Positions 1 through 9,201 are shown, counted from the first letter of the stretch. The stretch is DNA of 64,000 bases from Shewanella carassii (GCF_002777975.1 NZ_NGVS01000005.1:106627-170626), one strand, 5' to 3'. Notes: generated from the sequence alone by a model not told the origin. Program-made: numbers and translations.

Positions 1-101
1 CTCAAAAGATAAATGAGACAAAGCACAGCAAACCCGGAATAAAATCCGCCAATGATCACAATCAAAATTGTAATTTTATTAACAGCCTGGCAGCAGACAA
101 A

Positions 102-129
102 AATGCCGCTCATCAAGATGAGCGGCATT
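102..129 (-). terminator. Rho-independent terminator of the acylase gene
   Basis: Twelve-base perfect arms (AATGCCGCTCAT and its complement) around a four-base loop lie 20 bases past the acylase stop. On the minus strand a short T run follows (TTTGTC). Left of this, bases 1-100 hold no gene I can support. Confidence 0.75.
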
Positions 130-148
130 GAAGCAGAATGAATAGTGC

Positions 149-2710
149 TTAACGCTCGAGCGTCAGGTCCATCTTGGATACGGTTGCCGCATCAATATCC
201 GCTTCTTTGAACAGCAAGGGGCGGAAACGTTTCTCACTGGAGTAGAGCGCGGTCTGATCGGCAAACTCGGGACGCAGAATATTGCTGGTCTCTGAGTAGG
301 TCAGTATCCCTCTCGCCTCCGGGCCCTCATCGGTAAAGCTCACCGCCATCATCCAGCTGGAGCCATAACGAATCTGATAGCCCTTGGCGCTCAGACCGGA
401 ATCCAGCGCTTTGCCGCTCAGTACATCGGTTGCCGGAGCGTAAGAGTGCTGCGGGATCAGCGTATCGTCACCACTGGTCTTGGTGGAAAATACGTTGAAA
501 CCACCCTCGGCATGATGACTGCCGGGCCAGGGCAAACGCACACCACTGGCGCTGCCATCCGGCAATGAACGCTCGACAAACTGCACACTGCCAAGGGGCG
601 CATCAACGGCAAAACCGGCCGCTTCCAGGTTGAGCGCGGCATGCGCCAGCGCAGTGAGCGCCGAACCGTCAGAACTCAGTCCTGTGGGAGTGGTCGCCGG
701 CTGTAGATAATCAAAGCCTTGGGTCAACATGGTTTTGTCATTGAACAGGTGGGCGAATTCCCGAAGCAAAGCGCCGCCTTTACTGTCGTTGTCCTGATGA
801 CCATTCCAGGCCTTGAGCGCCGCGCAGGCAGCACTGATATCCTTGGCAAGGGTACCGACCATTACAGGTTCACTGCCCTTTGCCTCACACTGGGCAATCA
901 GATCATCCAAAACCATTTCGGCCAGATAGCTGCGGTTGTTGAGCACTGCCGCCTCCAGTTCATCCAGGTTGAACTTGCCATCACTACCGGCGGCATCACC
1001 AAGCAGCTTGAGACCCATACGGGTTCTCATGCTCAGTTGGCCACGCTCCGGGCCATACATGGGGGAGAAATACTCCAGCGGCTCGGCCGGGTTGGTAGAC
1101 CAGAAGGAGTTATTGGAGTTTTGCACAAAGTCTGTGCGTTCCAACTTGGGCGCCCGCTCGAAAGGCGTGGAGCCATCGAAGGCGAACAGTGAGGTATTGC
1201 CCGGCAATATGGTAAAGCCCGCCTGCGCCTTGGCCGCCTTGATCTCAGGGGAAGTTTTCAGCAATACCACAGCCGCCTCGGATAATCCCGGCACGGTAGA
1301 GTCATCGATATAGAAGGCGTTGCCTTCCCTGTCGGCATACATGGTGTTATTGAAGATCATGCCGTCATAGTCTTTAAATGCCTGCACAAACTCCTGTTTG
1401 TTGGCGGCCATGTTCATCGCCAGCCAGTGATCCACGGGATCCATGGTCGCCATGTTGGCATCCTGCAACATAAAGGCCTGGCCATCATCCCAGCCAAAAG
1501 GTGCCTGGGTGGCAGGCGCTTCGACTATAGGTCCCTTGGGAGTGGTATAGATATCTTTTTCGGCTACCAGCATACCCGCCGGACCGGCATTGACCAGCAC
1601 CTGCACGGTTTCCTTGCTGATAGGCATAGGCTCACCATCAAACAGATACTGCATTCGGTCGCCGGAAACCAGCTCCAGGTTATAGACCACAAAATGTTCG
1701 GCGGTGGAGAAGGTATGGGTCCAGGCGAGATCTTTGTTGAAACCAATATTGATTGGGCCCGGCATGCCGACCAGAGAGCCACCCATCACATCCAGGTGTC
1801 CGGGAATGGTGGCATGGGACTGCCAAAACCTCAGGTTACCTGTATGCGGAAAGTGCGGGTTCCCAAGCACCATGCCCTTGCCGTTTTCCGTCTTGTCTTT
1901 GCCAAGGCCCCAGCCGTTGGAGCCCAGTTCACCCGGGTTGGTCTCCGGGGTTGAAATATTAGCGGCTCTGGCAATCAGCTTGCTGTTAATGTCATTGACA
2001 AAAGCGGTCTGGGCGGCAGAGGCCGGAGCCGGGCCGACTATTCGTGGCAAATATTCATCACCATCACCCGGATTGGCGTAAAAGATCAGATCCAGGAAGT
2101 TGGCCGCCCCCGGTAACAGGGCAATTGAAAACAGGTAGGTCACCACATCTTCAGCTTCAATAGGCTTGACCCAGGGCTGCCCGGCACAGAAGGGCTCAGC
2201 CTGTTGCTTGCCTTCGGCCACATCGCTCAAATACCGGTTGTAGCCGGCGACAAACCCGCTGATCAGAGCCCGGGAGTTTTCGCTGAATTCAGGCCATTTG
2301 GCCTCGGCCTGAGCTCTGACCTTGAGCGCCTTGTAGGCAAAGTCGGAGATCAGGTTGCCATTGTCTTCCCGGGCCGGGATCCCTGTGGTGAAGTCCAGGC
2401 TGGCATGGGGGCCGAAATACATGGAACGCTCTGAGTTGGCCTTAACAAAACCGTCGGCCAGGATGCACAGATTGTCCTGCGCCTGCACATAGCCGTTACC
2501 GAATCCCAGGCTTTCCAAATTGTCGGCTTGAATATGAGGTACACCGAAACTGGTGCGCCGAACACTGACCGAGAGCTTGCCGTCCGGTGCAAATGCCTGC
2601 AGTGTGTTGTCGACCGGAGGCGGGTTCTGATCATTATCGTCATCCGAACAGCCAACGAGTGCCAGGGTGCCTGCCAGCCCCATGGCGTACATGAGTTTGT
2701 TGAATTTCAT
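149..2710 (-). CDS. Penicillin acylase (S45) family lipoprotein
   Basis: An 853-residue N-terminal nucleophile hydrolase of the penicillin/aculeacin/acyl-homoserine-lactone acylase family, which cleaves amide-linked acyl groups. The alpha-chain hallmark RRTSFGVPHIQADN lies near residue 55, and the predicted self-processing site is before Ser264 in GSNGWGLGKD, giving alpha and beta chains. The start at 2710 is chosen because it begins a lipoprotein signal peptide with lipobox LVGC (Cys21), followed by an acidic DDDND stretch; a longer frame to 2917 has no such logic. An AAGAGAT stretch precedes the start. It is monocistronic and ends at a strong terminator. Substrate is unknown; long-chain AHLs, antibiotics or peptides are all possible. 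Family is sure, substrate is not. Confidence 0.9.
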   Translation of the reverse strand: MKFNKLMYAMGLAGTLALVGCSDDDNDQNPPPVDNTLQAFAPDGKLSVSVRRTSFGVPHIQADNLESLGFGNGYVQAQDNLCILADGFVKANSERSMYFGPHASLDFTTGIPAREDNGNLISDFAYKALKVRAQAEAKWPEFSENSRALISGFVAGYNRYLSDVAEGKQQAEPFCAGQPWVKPIEAEDVVTYLFSIALLPGAANFLDLIFYANPGDGDEYLPRIVGPAPASAAQTAFVNDINSKLIARAANISTPETNPGELGSNGWGLGKDKTENGKGMVLGNPHFPHTGNLRFWQSHATIPGHLDVMGGSLVGMPGPINIGFNKDLAWTHTFSTAEHFVVYNLELVSGDRMQYLFDGEPMPISKETVQVLVNAGPAGMLVAEKDIYTTPKGPIVEAPATQAPFGWDDGQAFMLQDANMATMDPVDHWLAMNMAANKQEFVQAFKDYDGMIFNNTMYADREGNAFYIDDSTVPGLSEAAVVLLKTSPEIKAAKAQAGFTILPGNTSLFAFDGSTPFERAPKLERTDFVQNSNNSFWSTNPAEPLEYFSPMYGPERGQLSMRTRMGLKLLGDAAGSDGKFNLDELEAAVLNNRSYLAEMVLDDLIAQCEAKGSEPVMVGTLAKDISAACAALKAWNGHQDNDSKGGALLREFAHLFNDKTMLTQGFDYLQPATTPTGLSSDGSALTALAHAALNLEAAGFAVDAPLGSVQFVERSLPDGSASGVRLPWPGSHHAEGGFNVFSTKTSGDDTLIPQHSYAPATDVLSGKALDSGLSAKGYQIRYGSSWMMAVSFTDEGPEARGILTYSETSNILRPEFADQTALYSSEKRFRPLLFKEADIDAATVSKMDLTLER

Positions 2711-2943
2711 TATAATTATCTCTTTTTTAATGCCATTTATCCGACAAGGCCCAGCCCCTTGAACAATACAACTCCCCAAAAGCCATACGGGTCTGTCGTG
2801 GCGCCTATGTCGTGTCCCTCGGTGCACCTTGCGTTGTGATTTACGGCGCGTCACAATGACGCCCAATTCAAGGTCGCACCTCCGACCATTTAAACAATGA
2901 TTCAAATAGCCGTCCACATTTAAGACTCATCAAGCAAACAAAT

Positions 2944-3480
2944 ATGAAACAAAATCAATTACAGATAGTGGTGGGTTCTACCAACCCGGTAAAACTCAAA
3001 GCCGCCGAGAATGCGGTCCGCGCCCTACATCCCGACGCCGAGATCCACTGCCAAGCCATGAAGGCACCATCCGGTGTGGCGGAGCAACCCATGACAGATT
3101 CCGATACCCGCCAGGGAGCCATCAACAGGGTGGAATGGTGTAAGGCACATGCTGATGCCGATTACTATTTGGCAATGGAAGGTGGGGTGGATAATTTCCC
3201 CCAGGGGCCGGCCACCTTTGCCTATGTGGTCATCGCCACCAAAGAACGCCTCTGCGTCGGCCGCAGTGCTCACCTGCCCCTGCCGCCCAAAGTTTATGCC
3301 GCGCTCAAGGCCGGTGAAGAACTGGGGGATGTGATGGATTCGCTGTTCAATACCGTCAATGTCAAACAGGCAGGTGGCGCCATAGGGCTCTTGACCCAAG
3401 GGCATGCTACTCGCGAGAGTATTTATCACTCGGCCTTGCTGCTCGCATCGGCGCCACTGCGTTACCCGGAGCTTTACTAA
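2944..3480 (+). CDS. yjjX: Inosine/xanthosine triphosphatase (YjjX family)
   Basis: A 178-residue protein matching the NTPase of the DUF84/YjjX family, which hydrolyses non-canonical purine nucleotides such as ITP and XTP in the cytoplasm to keep them out of nucleic acids. The N-terminal VGSTNPVKLKAAENAV is the family nucleotide-binding signature (residues 10-26), and the conserved EGG (residues 80-82) follows. Length fits the family (about 170-180). It is divergent from the acylase with 233 bases between them, a stretch with no further gene. It stands alone. Confidence 0.92.
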   Translation: MKQNQLQIVVGSTNPVKLKAAENAVRALHPDAEIHCQAMKAPSGVAEQPMTDSDTRQGAINRVEWCKAHADADYYLAMEGGVDNFPQGPATFAYVVIATKERLCVGRSAHLPLPPKVYAALKAGEELGDVMDSLFNTVNVKQAGGAIGLLTQGHATRESIYHSALLLASAPLRYPELY

Positions 3481-3632
3481 TACCAGTCACCGCTGTTATT
3501 AATAGGCGCTGTTACCAATGAACAACGCGATTAATCGCAGTGGTGTTTACATTGACCGGCTTCCACGCAATTCTTCCTATTGCCTGTAAAGATGCCCGGC
3601 CATTACCCAACCTCGCCATGAAACAAGCTGTT

Positions 3633-3703
3633 GCAAATAGATACAGACTGAGCTAAGTTGAATTCAGCATTAGTTGCTTGTCGCAACCAATTTATCTATT
3701 TGC
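3633..3703. promoter_or_regulatory. Widely spaced inverted repeat upstream of the MarR-GNAT gene
   Basis: GCAAATAGATA (3633-3643) is repeated in inverted form as TATCTATTTGC (3693-3703), an exact 11-base match. Between them is a second small dyad, TTGC-N5-GCAA (3674-3686). Both sit within 90 bases upstream of the MarR-type regulator start, where autoregulatory operators are usual. Binding is inferred. Confidence 0.45.
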
Positions 3704-3718
3704 GAGGTTATCCCTTAG

Positions 3719-4696
3719 ATGTCCCTCAACATCAAGCCCCATGTTACTGAGACAGACAATCAGCAAGAATCGCCTCTGGATGAACTGGCCCAAGTCAGCC
3801 CTGTGCTCAGACACCTGTCACGTCACTTGGTCCGGCAGCTGGGCATGTTGTCCGGCGCCTGCGGACAGCTGCCGCTGACCCCGGTGCAGGCACACACACT
3901 GCTGGAGCTGGGACAGCAAGATCTCAGCATTAAAGAACTGAGTAGCCTGCTCAATATCGATAAATCCAATGCCAGCCGTGCCGTCAGTCATCTGGTTAAC
4001 AAACAACTGGCCCAAACCAAGGCCAATCCCAGAGACAATCGTTGTCTGCAGGTCAGCCTGACTCCGACCGGGCATAAGATGTTGCAACAATTGGATACTC
4101 AGCAGGATAACCAATTTGCTGACATTCTTGCCCAGTTAGCACCGAGCGAGGTGACCCAACTGGAAACCAGTCTGCGCAGCTACAACAAGGCGATTACCAA
4201 GGCCAAGAGTCAACAAGGGGTGGTGATCAGGCCACTACAGGCGGCAGACGATGCCGAGCTAGCCGCCGTGATACGTGCAGTATCGGCCGAATATGGCCTG
4301 ACACCCGATAAGGGTTACAGTGTTGCCGACCCGACCCTGGATCACCTGAGTCGCCAATATGGTCAGCCAGGCAGCCAATATTGGGTAATTGAAAAACAGC
4401 AGCAACTGCTCGGCGGTGCCGGCATAGCCCCCTTGCCCGGCGAAGAGGGCGTATGTGAGTTGCAGAAGATGTACTTTATGCCCGCACTGCGAGGCCTGGG
4501 GCTCTCCCGCCGTTTGGCACTGCAATGTCTCAGCTTTGCCCGCGAGCAGGGATATAAGGCCTGTTATCTGGAAACCACCAAACTGTTGCCACAAGCGCTC
4601 GGCCTCTACGTCAGCCTGGGCTTTACCGTTTTGCCCAAGCACCTTGGCAATACCGGCCACAGCGCCTGCGAAATCCCCATGTTGCTGACACTCTAG
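3719..4696 (+). CDS. MarR-type regulator fused to GNAT acetyltransferase
   Basis: A 325-residue two-domain protein. Residues about 20-160 form a MarR winged helix (IKELSSLLNIDKSNASRAV is the recognition-helix region, followed by the wing with NPRDNRCLQVSLT). Residues about 165-325 form a GNAT fold, with LRGLGLSRRLALQCLSFAR as the acetyl-CoA pyrophosphate-binding loop and helix and a C-terminal YVSLGF. Such fusions are known in bacteria and probably couple gene control to acetylation of an unknown small molecule or protein. Start at 3719 is the first ATG before the MarR domain. The upstream region carries inverted repeats listed separately. Confidence 0.85.
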   Translation: MSLNIKPHVTETDNQQESPLDELAQVSPVLRHLSRHLVRQLGMLSGACGQLPLTPVQAHTLLELGQQDLSIKELSSLLNIDKSNASRAVSHLVNKQLAQTKANPRDNRCLQVSLTPTGHKMLQQLDTQQDNQFADILAQLAPSEVTQLETSLRSYNKAITKAKSQQGVVIRPLQAADDAELAAVIRAVSAEYGLTPDKGYSVADPTLDHLSRQYGQPGSQYWVIEKQQQLLGGAGIAPLPGEEGVCELQKMYFMPALRGLGLSRRLALQCLSFAREQGYKACYLETTKLLPQALGLYVSLGFTVLPKHLGNTGHSACEIPMLLTL

Positions 4697-4826
4697 CTGA
4701 GCAAGCCTCTAACCAAGCAAGCCGCTGCCACAGGAGGCTCTGGTGGCAGCTACGGCCCACGCTTAAAAAGCGCACCAACACAATAGATGCAATGCCGCTG
4801 TGATTACTACGGCCATTTGCAGAGTT

Positions 4827-5204
4827 TTATACCTCCGGCACCTTGGGCCAGTTGGGTTTATTACGAGCAACCCAAGCCTGTAACTTCCGCCTTGCAGAAT
4901 CGGTTCCTACATCAATATCTAGGAAATCACAGATAGATTTCCATGTGGAGAATCTACCTCTCATATTTAATTCGGGGACTTCCTTAATCCACTCTGATGG
5001 TCTAGGAGAGGATTTAACCTTCGACTTATCAGGTAATGACTCCAATAAGCTTTCTAGAATTTTGTCAGCATTTGCCCCTTCAGATGGGATCAGTTCCAAC
5101 AAGCGAATAAGTGCTTCATTAAATGTAATATTTTCAAAAGGTTGTTTTTTAACTAACAACTCAATCCTTGATGCTACTTTTTCGTCGACATGATAGCTAG
5201 GCAT
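4827..5204 (-). CDS. Small AT-rich hypothetical protein, possible ribbon-helix-helix N-terminus
   Basis: A 125-residue protein that I do not recognise. The N-terminus (SYHVDEKVASRIELLVKKQP, then FNEALIRLLELIP) has the strand-then-two-helices look of ribbon-helix-helix/SeqA-like DNA-binding domains. The C-terminus (about 80-125) is rich in Trp and basic residues (STWKSICDFLDID, RRKLQAWVARNKPNW). Base composition is clearly more AT-rich than neighbours, suggesting acquisition. The start at 5204 (not the upstream TTG at 5216) is chosen because GGAG lies six bases before the ATG. Upstream sits a tandem palindrome (5260-5279) that may be its own operator. Function unknown. Confidence 0.7.
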   Translation of the reverse strand: MPSYHVDEKVASRIELLVKKQPFENITFNEALIRLLELIPSEGANADKILESLLESLPDKSKVKSSPRPSEWIKEVPELNMRGRFSTWKSICDFLDIDVGTDSARRKLQAWVARNKPNWPKVPEV

Positions 5205-5259
5205 AGTAATCTCCAATATTCATCAGGACATAATATAAACTACACCCTCGAAAACTAGA

Positions 5260-5279
5260 TTTCTAGAAATTTCTAGAAA
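5260..5279. promoter_or_regulatory. Two abutting copies of the palindrome TTTCTAGAAA
   Basis: The perfect ten-base palindrome TTTCTAGAAA occurs twice head to tail (5260-5269 and 5270-5279), with a further CTAG at 5255. It lies in the AT-rich gap between the divergent 4827-5204 gene (56 bases from its start) and tas. Repeats exactly one helical turn apart are typical of cooperative binding by small dimeric repressors. Confidence 0.55.
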
Positions 5280-5444
5280 AACTTTAAAAAAGACTGGTTG
5301 AGAACAGTCCATACTTCCCATTCCTTCACTTCCCGCTCAACAAACTGAAAAACAACAAAAGTGACACGAAAACGGTTTTATTTATTGACAATCAACCTCT
5401 GTCACTTGTTAGCTTGCAGATAAGGAAATTATCGGGAGCTTTCA

Positions 5445-6485
5445 ATGGAATACAGACGTATCCCCCACTCCACTCTGGAAGTGAGCAAACTGTGCCTCGG
5501 CACCATGACCTGGGGCGAGCAAAACAGCCAGGCCGACGCCTTCGCCCAGTTGGATATGGCCCTAGCCGAAGGGATTAACTTTATCGACACTGCCGAGATG
5601 TATCCGGTGCCGCCCAAACCCGAGACTCAGGGTGAGACCGAACGCATTCTTGGCGCCTATCTCAAGGTCCGCGGCAACAGAGACAACCTGGTGATTGCCA
5701 CCAAGGTGGCGGCTCCCGGCGGCAAGAGTGACTATATCCGCAGCAAGATGGCACTGGACTGGCGCAATATCCAGCTGGCGGTGGATGCTTCACTGCAGCG
5801 CCTGGGCGTAGACTGTATCGATCTCTATCAAATCCACTGGCCCCACAGAAACTGTAACTTCTTCGGCGAACTCTTCTATGAGCAGCAGGAACAGGAGTCG
5901 ATGACCCCCATCCTGGATACCCTAGAAGCCTTGAGCGAAGTGATCCGCGCTGGCAAGGTACGCTATATCGGGGTCTCCAATGAAACGCCCTGGGGCCTGA
6001 TGAAATACCTGCAACTGGCCGAGAAACACGGCCTGCCGCGGATTGTCAGCGTGCAGAACCCCTATAACCTGCTGAATCGCAGCTTTGAAGTGGGCATGAG
6101 TGAAATAAGCCACCGCGAAGAGTTACCGCTGCTGGCCTACTCGCCATTGGCCTTCGGTACCCTCACAGGCAAGTACTTAAATGGCCAATGGCCAGCAGGC
6201 GCCAGGTTGACCCTGTTCAAGCGCTTCGCCCGCTATACCGGCACCGAGTTGGCGCTTGAGGCCACCGAGGCCTACGTCAAGCTGGCCCAAAAATTCCACC
6301 TGAGCCCGGCACAGATGGCACTGGCATTCGTCAACTCCCGTCCCTTTGTGGGCAGCAATATCATAGGCGCCACCAATCTGGAGCAGTTAAAGGAGAACAT
6401 TGCCGCCTCGCAGCTTAAGCTGAGTGATGAACTGCTCAGTGAACTCAACTCGCTGTCGAGCCGCTTTCGCCTGCCCTGTCCTTAA
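5445..6485 (+). CDS. tas: NADP(H)-dependent aldo-keto reductase Tas
   Basis: A 346-residue aldo/keto reductase, the same length as E. coli Tas. It folds as a TIM barrel and reduces carbonyl compounds with NADPH in the cytoplasm. Catalytic Asp and Tyr are in FIDTAEMYP (near residues 46-54), the Lys in ATKVAAP (near 84), and the His in YQIHWP (near 129). The C-terminal NADPH phosphate site includes GSNIIGATNLEQLKENI. Physiological substrate is unknown; in E. coli the gene was linked to tyrosine-auxotroph suppression. It ends at a good terminator before csdA. Confidence 0.92.
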   Translation: MEYRRIPHSTLEVSKLCLGTMTWGEQNSQADAFAQLDMALAEGINFIDTAEMYPVPPKPETQGETERILGAYLKVRGNRDNLVIATKVAAPGGKSDYIRSKMALDWRNIQLAVDASLQRLGVDCIDLYQIHWPHRNCNFFGELFYEQQEQESMTPILDTLEALSEVIRAGKVRYIGVSNETPWGLMKYLQLAEKHGLPRIVSVQNPYNLLNRSFEVGMSEISHREELPLLAYSPLAFGTLTGKYLNGQWPAGARLTLFKRFARYTGTELALEATEAYVKLAQKFHLSPAQMALAFVNSRPFVGSNIIGATNLEQLKENIAASQLKLSDELLSELNSLSSRFRLPCP

Positions 6486-6510
6486 GGGTTGAGATATTTC
6501 GCCTTGCATT

Positions 6511-6546
6511 GGGCGCACAAATCCATAAAGATCTGTGCGCCCTTTT
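6511..6546 (+). terminator. Terminator after tas
   Basis: GGGCGCACA pairs with TGTGCGCCC, extended by ATC/GAT inside, followed by TTTTG. It separates tas from csdA, so csdAE must have its own promoter or rely on read-through. Confidence 0.75.
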
Positions 6547-6564
6547 GATTGAAGATCCACAGCT

Positions 6565-7779
6565 ATGAGCACTCCACAGTTGCGCGCCCAGTTTCCCGCG
6601 CTCACCCAGATGTTGGGGGATTATCCCCTGGTCTATCTCGACACGGCCGCCACCAGCCAAAAACCCCGGCGGGTGCTGGAAGCGATGGCGCGTTTTTACC
6701 GTGAAGATTGCGCCAATGTGCACAGAGCGGCCCATCAGCTTTCCGCCCGGGCGACCCAGGCCTACGAAGCTGTGCGTGATGCCTTGCAGCATTTTATCCA
6801 TGCCACCCGGCGGGAAGAGATCATCTTCACCCACGGCACCACCGAAGCCATCAACCTGCTGGCCTGGGGCCTTGGCGAGCGATTTGGCAAGGATGACCTC
6901 ATTCTGGTCGACAGCTGCGCTCATCACGCCAATCTGCTGCCCTGGCAACAACTGGCCAAACGCAGTGGTGCCAGGCTGGAACCCATTCCGCTGGATAAAG
7001 ATCTGCGCCTCAATAAGGCGGCCTTTAGTCTGCTGCTCCAGCAAAAGCCCAAATTGGTGGCCCTCAGCCATGTCTCCAATGTATTGGGTACGGTCAATGA
7101 CATACAAGCCTTGTGTCAGGATATTCGCGCCGCCGGCGCCATCAGTGTGGTGGACGGTGCCCAGGCCGTCGCCCATCTGCCGCTGGACATGCAGCAACTG
7201 GGGTGCGACTTTTATGCTTTTTCCGGCCACAAGATGTATGGCCCCAGCGGCATAGGTGTACTCTGGGGCCGCTATGAATTGCTGGACACCTTGGAGCCAC
7301 TGCTGACCGGCGGTGAGATGATAAAAACCGTCAGTTTCCAAGGCAGTACATTTGGCGACTTGCCCAACCGCCTCGAGGCCGGCACCCCGCCGATAGCCGA
7401 GGTCATAGGTCTGGGAGAGGCCGTCGCCTTTCTCGAACAGCAAGACAGACAAGCCCTGGCACTTGCCGAACAAAAACTGCTGAACAAGCTGCAACAGGGG
7501 TTATCCGCCATTGCCGGGGTCGAACTTTACGCCGCTCACGGGGATAATCTGGGCGCCGTGGCCTTTAATCTCAAGGGCGAGCATCACCAGGATGTAGGCA
7601 TACTGCTGGATCAACAAGGCATAGCGGTACGCTGCGGCCATCATTGCGCCATGCCACTGATGTCGCTGATGGGTATCAAGGGCTGCTGCCGGGCCTCTGT
7701 GGGGATCTACACTGATGAGCAAGATATCAAACGTTTTCTCGATGCCCTGAAGGCAAGCGCCGAACTACTGGGATACTGA
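6565..7779 (+). CDS. csdA: Cysteine desulfurase CsdA
   Basis: A 404-residue PLP enzyme (class V aminotransferase fold, SufS/CsdA group II) that takes sulfur from cysteine as a persulfide, giving alanine. The PLP-binding lysine is in FSGHKMYGPSGIG (near residue 222), a PLP-contacting Asp and His are in VVDGAQAVAHL, and the active-site Cys is in the short loop RCGHHCAMPLM near residue 354, typical of type II desulfurases. It lies three bases before csdE, its sulfur acceptor. The absence of sufBCD nearby favours CsdA over SufS. Confidence 0.93.
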   Translation: MSTPQLRAQFPALTQMLGDYPLVYLDTAATSQKPRRVLEAMARFYREDCANVHRAAHQLSARATQAYEAVRDALQHFIHATRREEIIFTHGTTEAINLLAWGLGERFGKDDLILVDSCAHHANLLPWQQLAKRSGARLEPIPLDKDLRLNKAAFSLLLQQKPKLVALSHVSNVLGTVNDIQALCQDIRAAGAISVVDGAQAVAHLPLDMQQLGCDFYAFSGHKMYGPSGIGVLWGRYELLDTLEPLLTGGEMIKTVSFQGSTFGDLPNRLEAGTPPIAEVIGLGEAVAFLEQQDRQALALAEQKLLNKLQQGLSAIAGVELYAAHGDNLGAVAFNLKGEHHQDVGILLDQQGIAVRCGHHCAMPLMSLMGIKGCCRASVGIYTDEQDIKRFLDALKASAELLGY

Positions 7780-7782
7780 ACC

Positions 7783-8232
7783 ATGACAGAAACACTCACT
7801 GCTGCCGACTTTATCCAGTTTGCCAAGCAAACCCAGGCGCCGCTGGCCGACTTATTTGAAGCCGTCTCCTCGGCCAATAATTGGCAGGACAGATACCGCC
7901 AGTTGATGCAAGGCGCCAAGCTGTTGCCGGCCCTGCCACCCGAGCTGCAAACAGAAACCGCCCGGGTACGCGGCTGTGAAAGCGCCGCCTGGCTCTACCA
8001 CTGCCAAATCGAGGGCAAGCATCTGTTTATTGCCGACAGCGAGGCTCGCATCGTCAAAGGGCTGATAGCCCTGTTGCTGCATGCGGTGAATAACAGCGAC
8101 AACCAAACCCTGGCGCAATTTGAGCCCAAGGCTTATCTCAAACAACTGGGTTTGGAGGGGCAACTGAGCCCATCCCGCAGCAACGGCCTCTATGCCCTGA
8201 TAAGCAGAATCATCGAGCTCAGCCAGTGCTAA
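7783..8232 (+). CDS. csdE: SufE-family sulfur acceptor CsdE
   Basis: A 149-residue SufE/CsdE protein that accepts persulfide sulfur from CsdA on a conserved Cys and hands it on, for example to TcdA/CsdL for tRNA modification or to Fe-S assembly. The acceptor Cys lies in VRGCESAAWL (near residue 65). It starts three bases after the csdA stop, so the two are surely co-transcribed. Length is normal (about 140-150). Confidence 0.93.
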   Translation: MTETLTAADFIQFAKQTQAPLADLFEAVSSANNWQDRYRQLMQGAKLLPALPPELQTETARVRGCESAAWLYHCQIEGKHLFIADSEARIVKGLIALLLHAVNNSDNQTLAQFEPKAYLKQLGLEGQLSPSRSNGLYALISRIIELSQC

Positions 8233-8344
8233 TACCATGCTGATTTTTTCAGCGCTTCCACTATCCAGCTCACATCGGAGAATAATTTTGCGGCCTGGTT
8301 GGCATTTTTCTGGTTAAGCTTCACTTACCATCTGGCTCCAGAGT

Positions 8345-8421
8345 CGGAGCGTAGCTCAGCCCGGTAGAGCGCTGTCTTCGGGAGGCAGGGGTCGCAAGTT
8401 CGAATCTTGTCGCTCCGACCA
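8345..8421 (+). tRNA. tRNA-Pro, anticodon CGG
   Basis: A full 77-base cloverleaf with encoded CCA. The acceptor stem is CGGAGCG with CGCTCCG, discriminator A, then CCA. The D arm is GCTC/GAGC, the anticodon stem CTGTC/GGCAG encloses loop TTCGGGA, giving anticodon CGG (codon CCG), and the T loop is TTCGAAT. The resemblance to E. coli proK agrees. Confidence 0.95.
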
Positions 8422-8452
8422 ATTAAACCGCTATCCAAGCGGCATAAAGACT

Positions 8453-8481
8453 CAAGGGCAGGTTCATCGAACTTGCCCTTG
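8453..8481 (+). terminator. Terminator after tRNA-Pro
   Basis: CAAGGGCA pairs with TGCCCTTG, with inner GTTC/GAAC pairing across a three-base loop, followed by TTGTTT. It lies 32 bases past the tRNA and just past the end of the convergent HupE-like gene. Confidence 0.75.
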
Positions 8482-8495
8482 TTGTTTCTGCCCCG

Positions 8496-9095
8496 TCACA
8501 CTGCTACAACCATCATCAAGCCGGCCAGCAACAGACAAGTGCCGAGCACGTATTGCAGGTGTTTCTTAGCCAGCACTTTACAGGTTACCTCTCCCACCAT
8601 GCTGAGGATCAACACTGTCGCGCCGATCCCCACTAGATACCCCAAGAACAAATTGGAGCCACTGAGAGTCCAGTCCGCCACGCCCAGATTGGCACTGCCC
8701 AGGGTGTAACCATGGGCGAATGCCAACATGGCGACCATGGCCGCGGCGACATGGGTAGCAAAACAGATATTGCCGGCAATCAACATGCCGAGCACAAACA
8801 TGGACAGGAGAACAAAGGATTTACTGACGATAAGCGCCATCGAGGTTTGCGCCGTCAAAGTACCGGCCAACATCACCAGCACAAACGAGAGCGGCACCAC
8901 CCACAAGGCTTTACCGCCAAGCTGCGCCGACCAGACTCCGACGCCAACGGCCACCAGCAGACTGGCCACCAGCATCAAAGGGTTGAGTTGCATCACCTGC
9001 TCGGGAAAGCGTCCCACAACCCCCAGCGACAATAGCAGACTGGCACCAACACCCAAAAACAGCCAAGATCTGCCAGCAAACAAGGACCGCATCAT
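8496..9095 (-). CDS. HupE/UreJ family membrane protein
   Basis: A 199-residue, very hydrophobic inner-membrane protein with about six or seven helices. The family motif HGYxxG appears as AFAHGYTLGSAN near residue 130. HupE/UreJ proteins are linked to nickel or cobalt uptake for hydrogenase and urease, but no such enzyme is encoded nearby, so the metal role here is inference. Of three possible starts (GTG 9101, ATG 9095, ATG 9092) I chose 9095 because AGAGG lies five bases upstream. It is a single gene, convergent with the tRNA. Confidence 0.82.
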   Translation of the reverse strand: MMRSLFAGRSWLFLGVGASLLLSLGVVGRFPEQVMQLNPLMLVASLLVAVGVGVWSAQLGGKALWVVPLSFVLVMLAGTLTAQTSMALIVSKSFVLLSMFVLGMLIAGNICFATHVAAAMVAMLAFAHGYTLGSANLGVADWTLSGSNLFLGYLVGIGATVLILSMVGEVTCKVLAKKHLQYVLGTCLLLAGLMMVVAV

Positions 9096-9201
9096 AAGCA
9101 CCTCTCACTTGCCGAGTGACTACGCTTTAACCTTATACCTTACGGTAAAAAAATGCTTGACCTGGCACAAATTCCTGACAAAAAACCGACCTTTAATTGA
9201 C

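Noticed and set aside
1427..1954. Plus-strand frames inside the acylase gene and many similar antisense frames elsewhere (for example 41210-42607, 49244-50290)
   Set aside because: Composition mirrors the real genes on the other strand and no family motifs are present.
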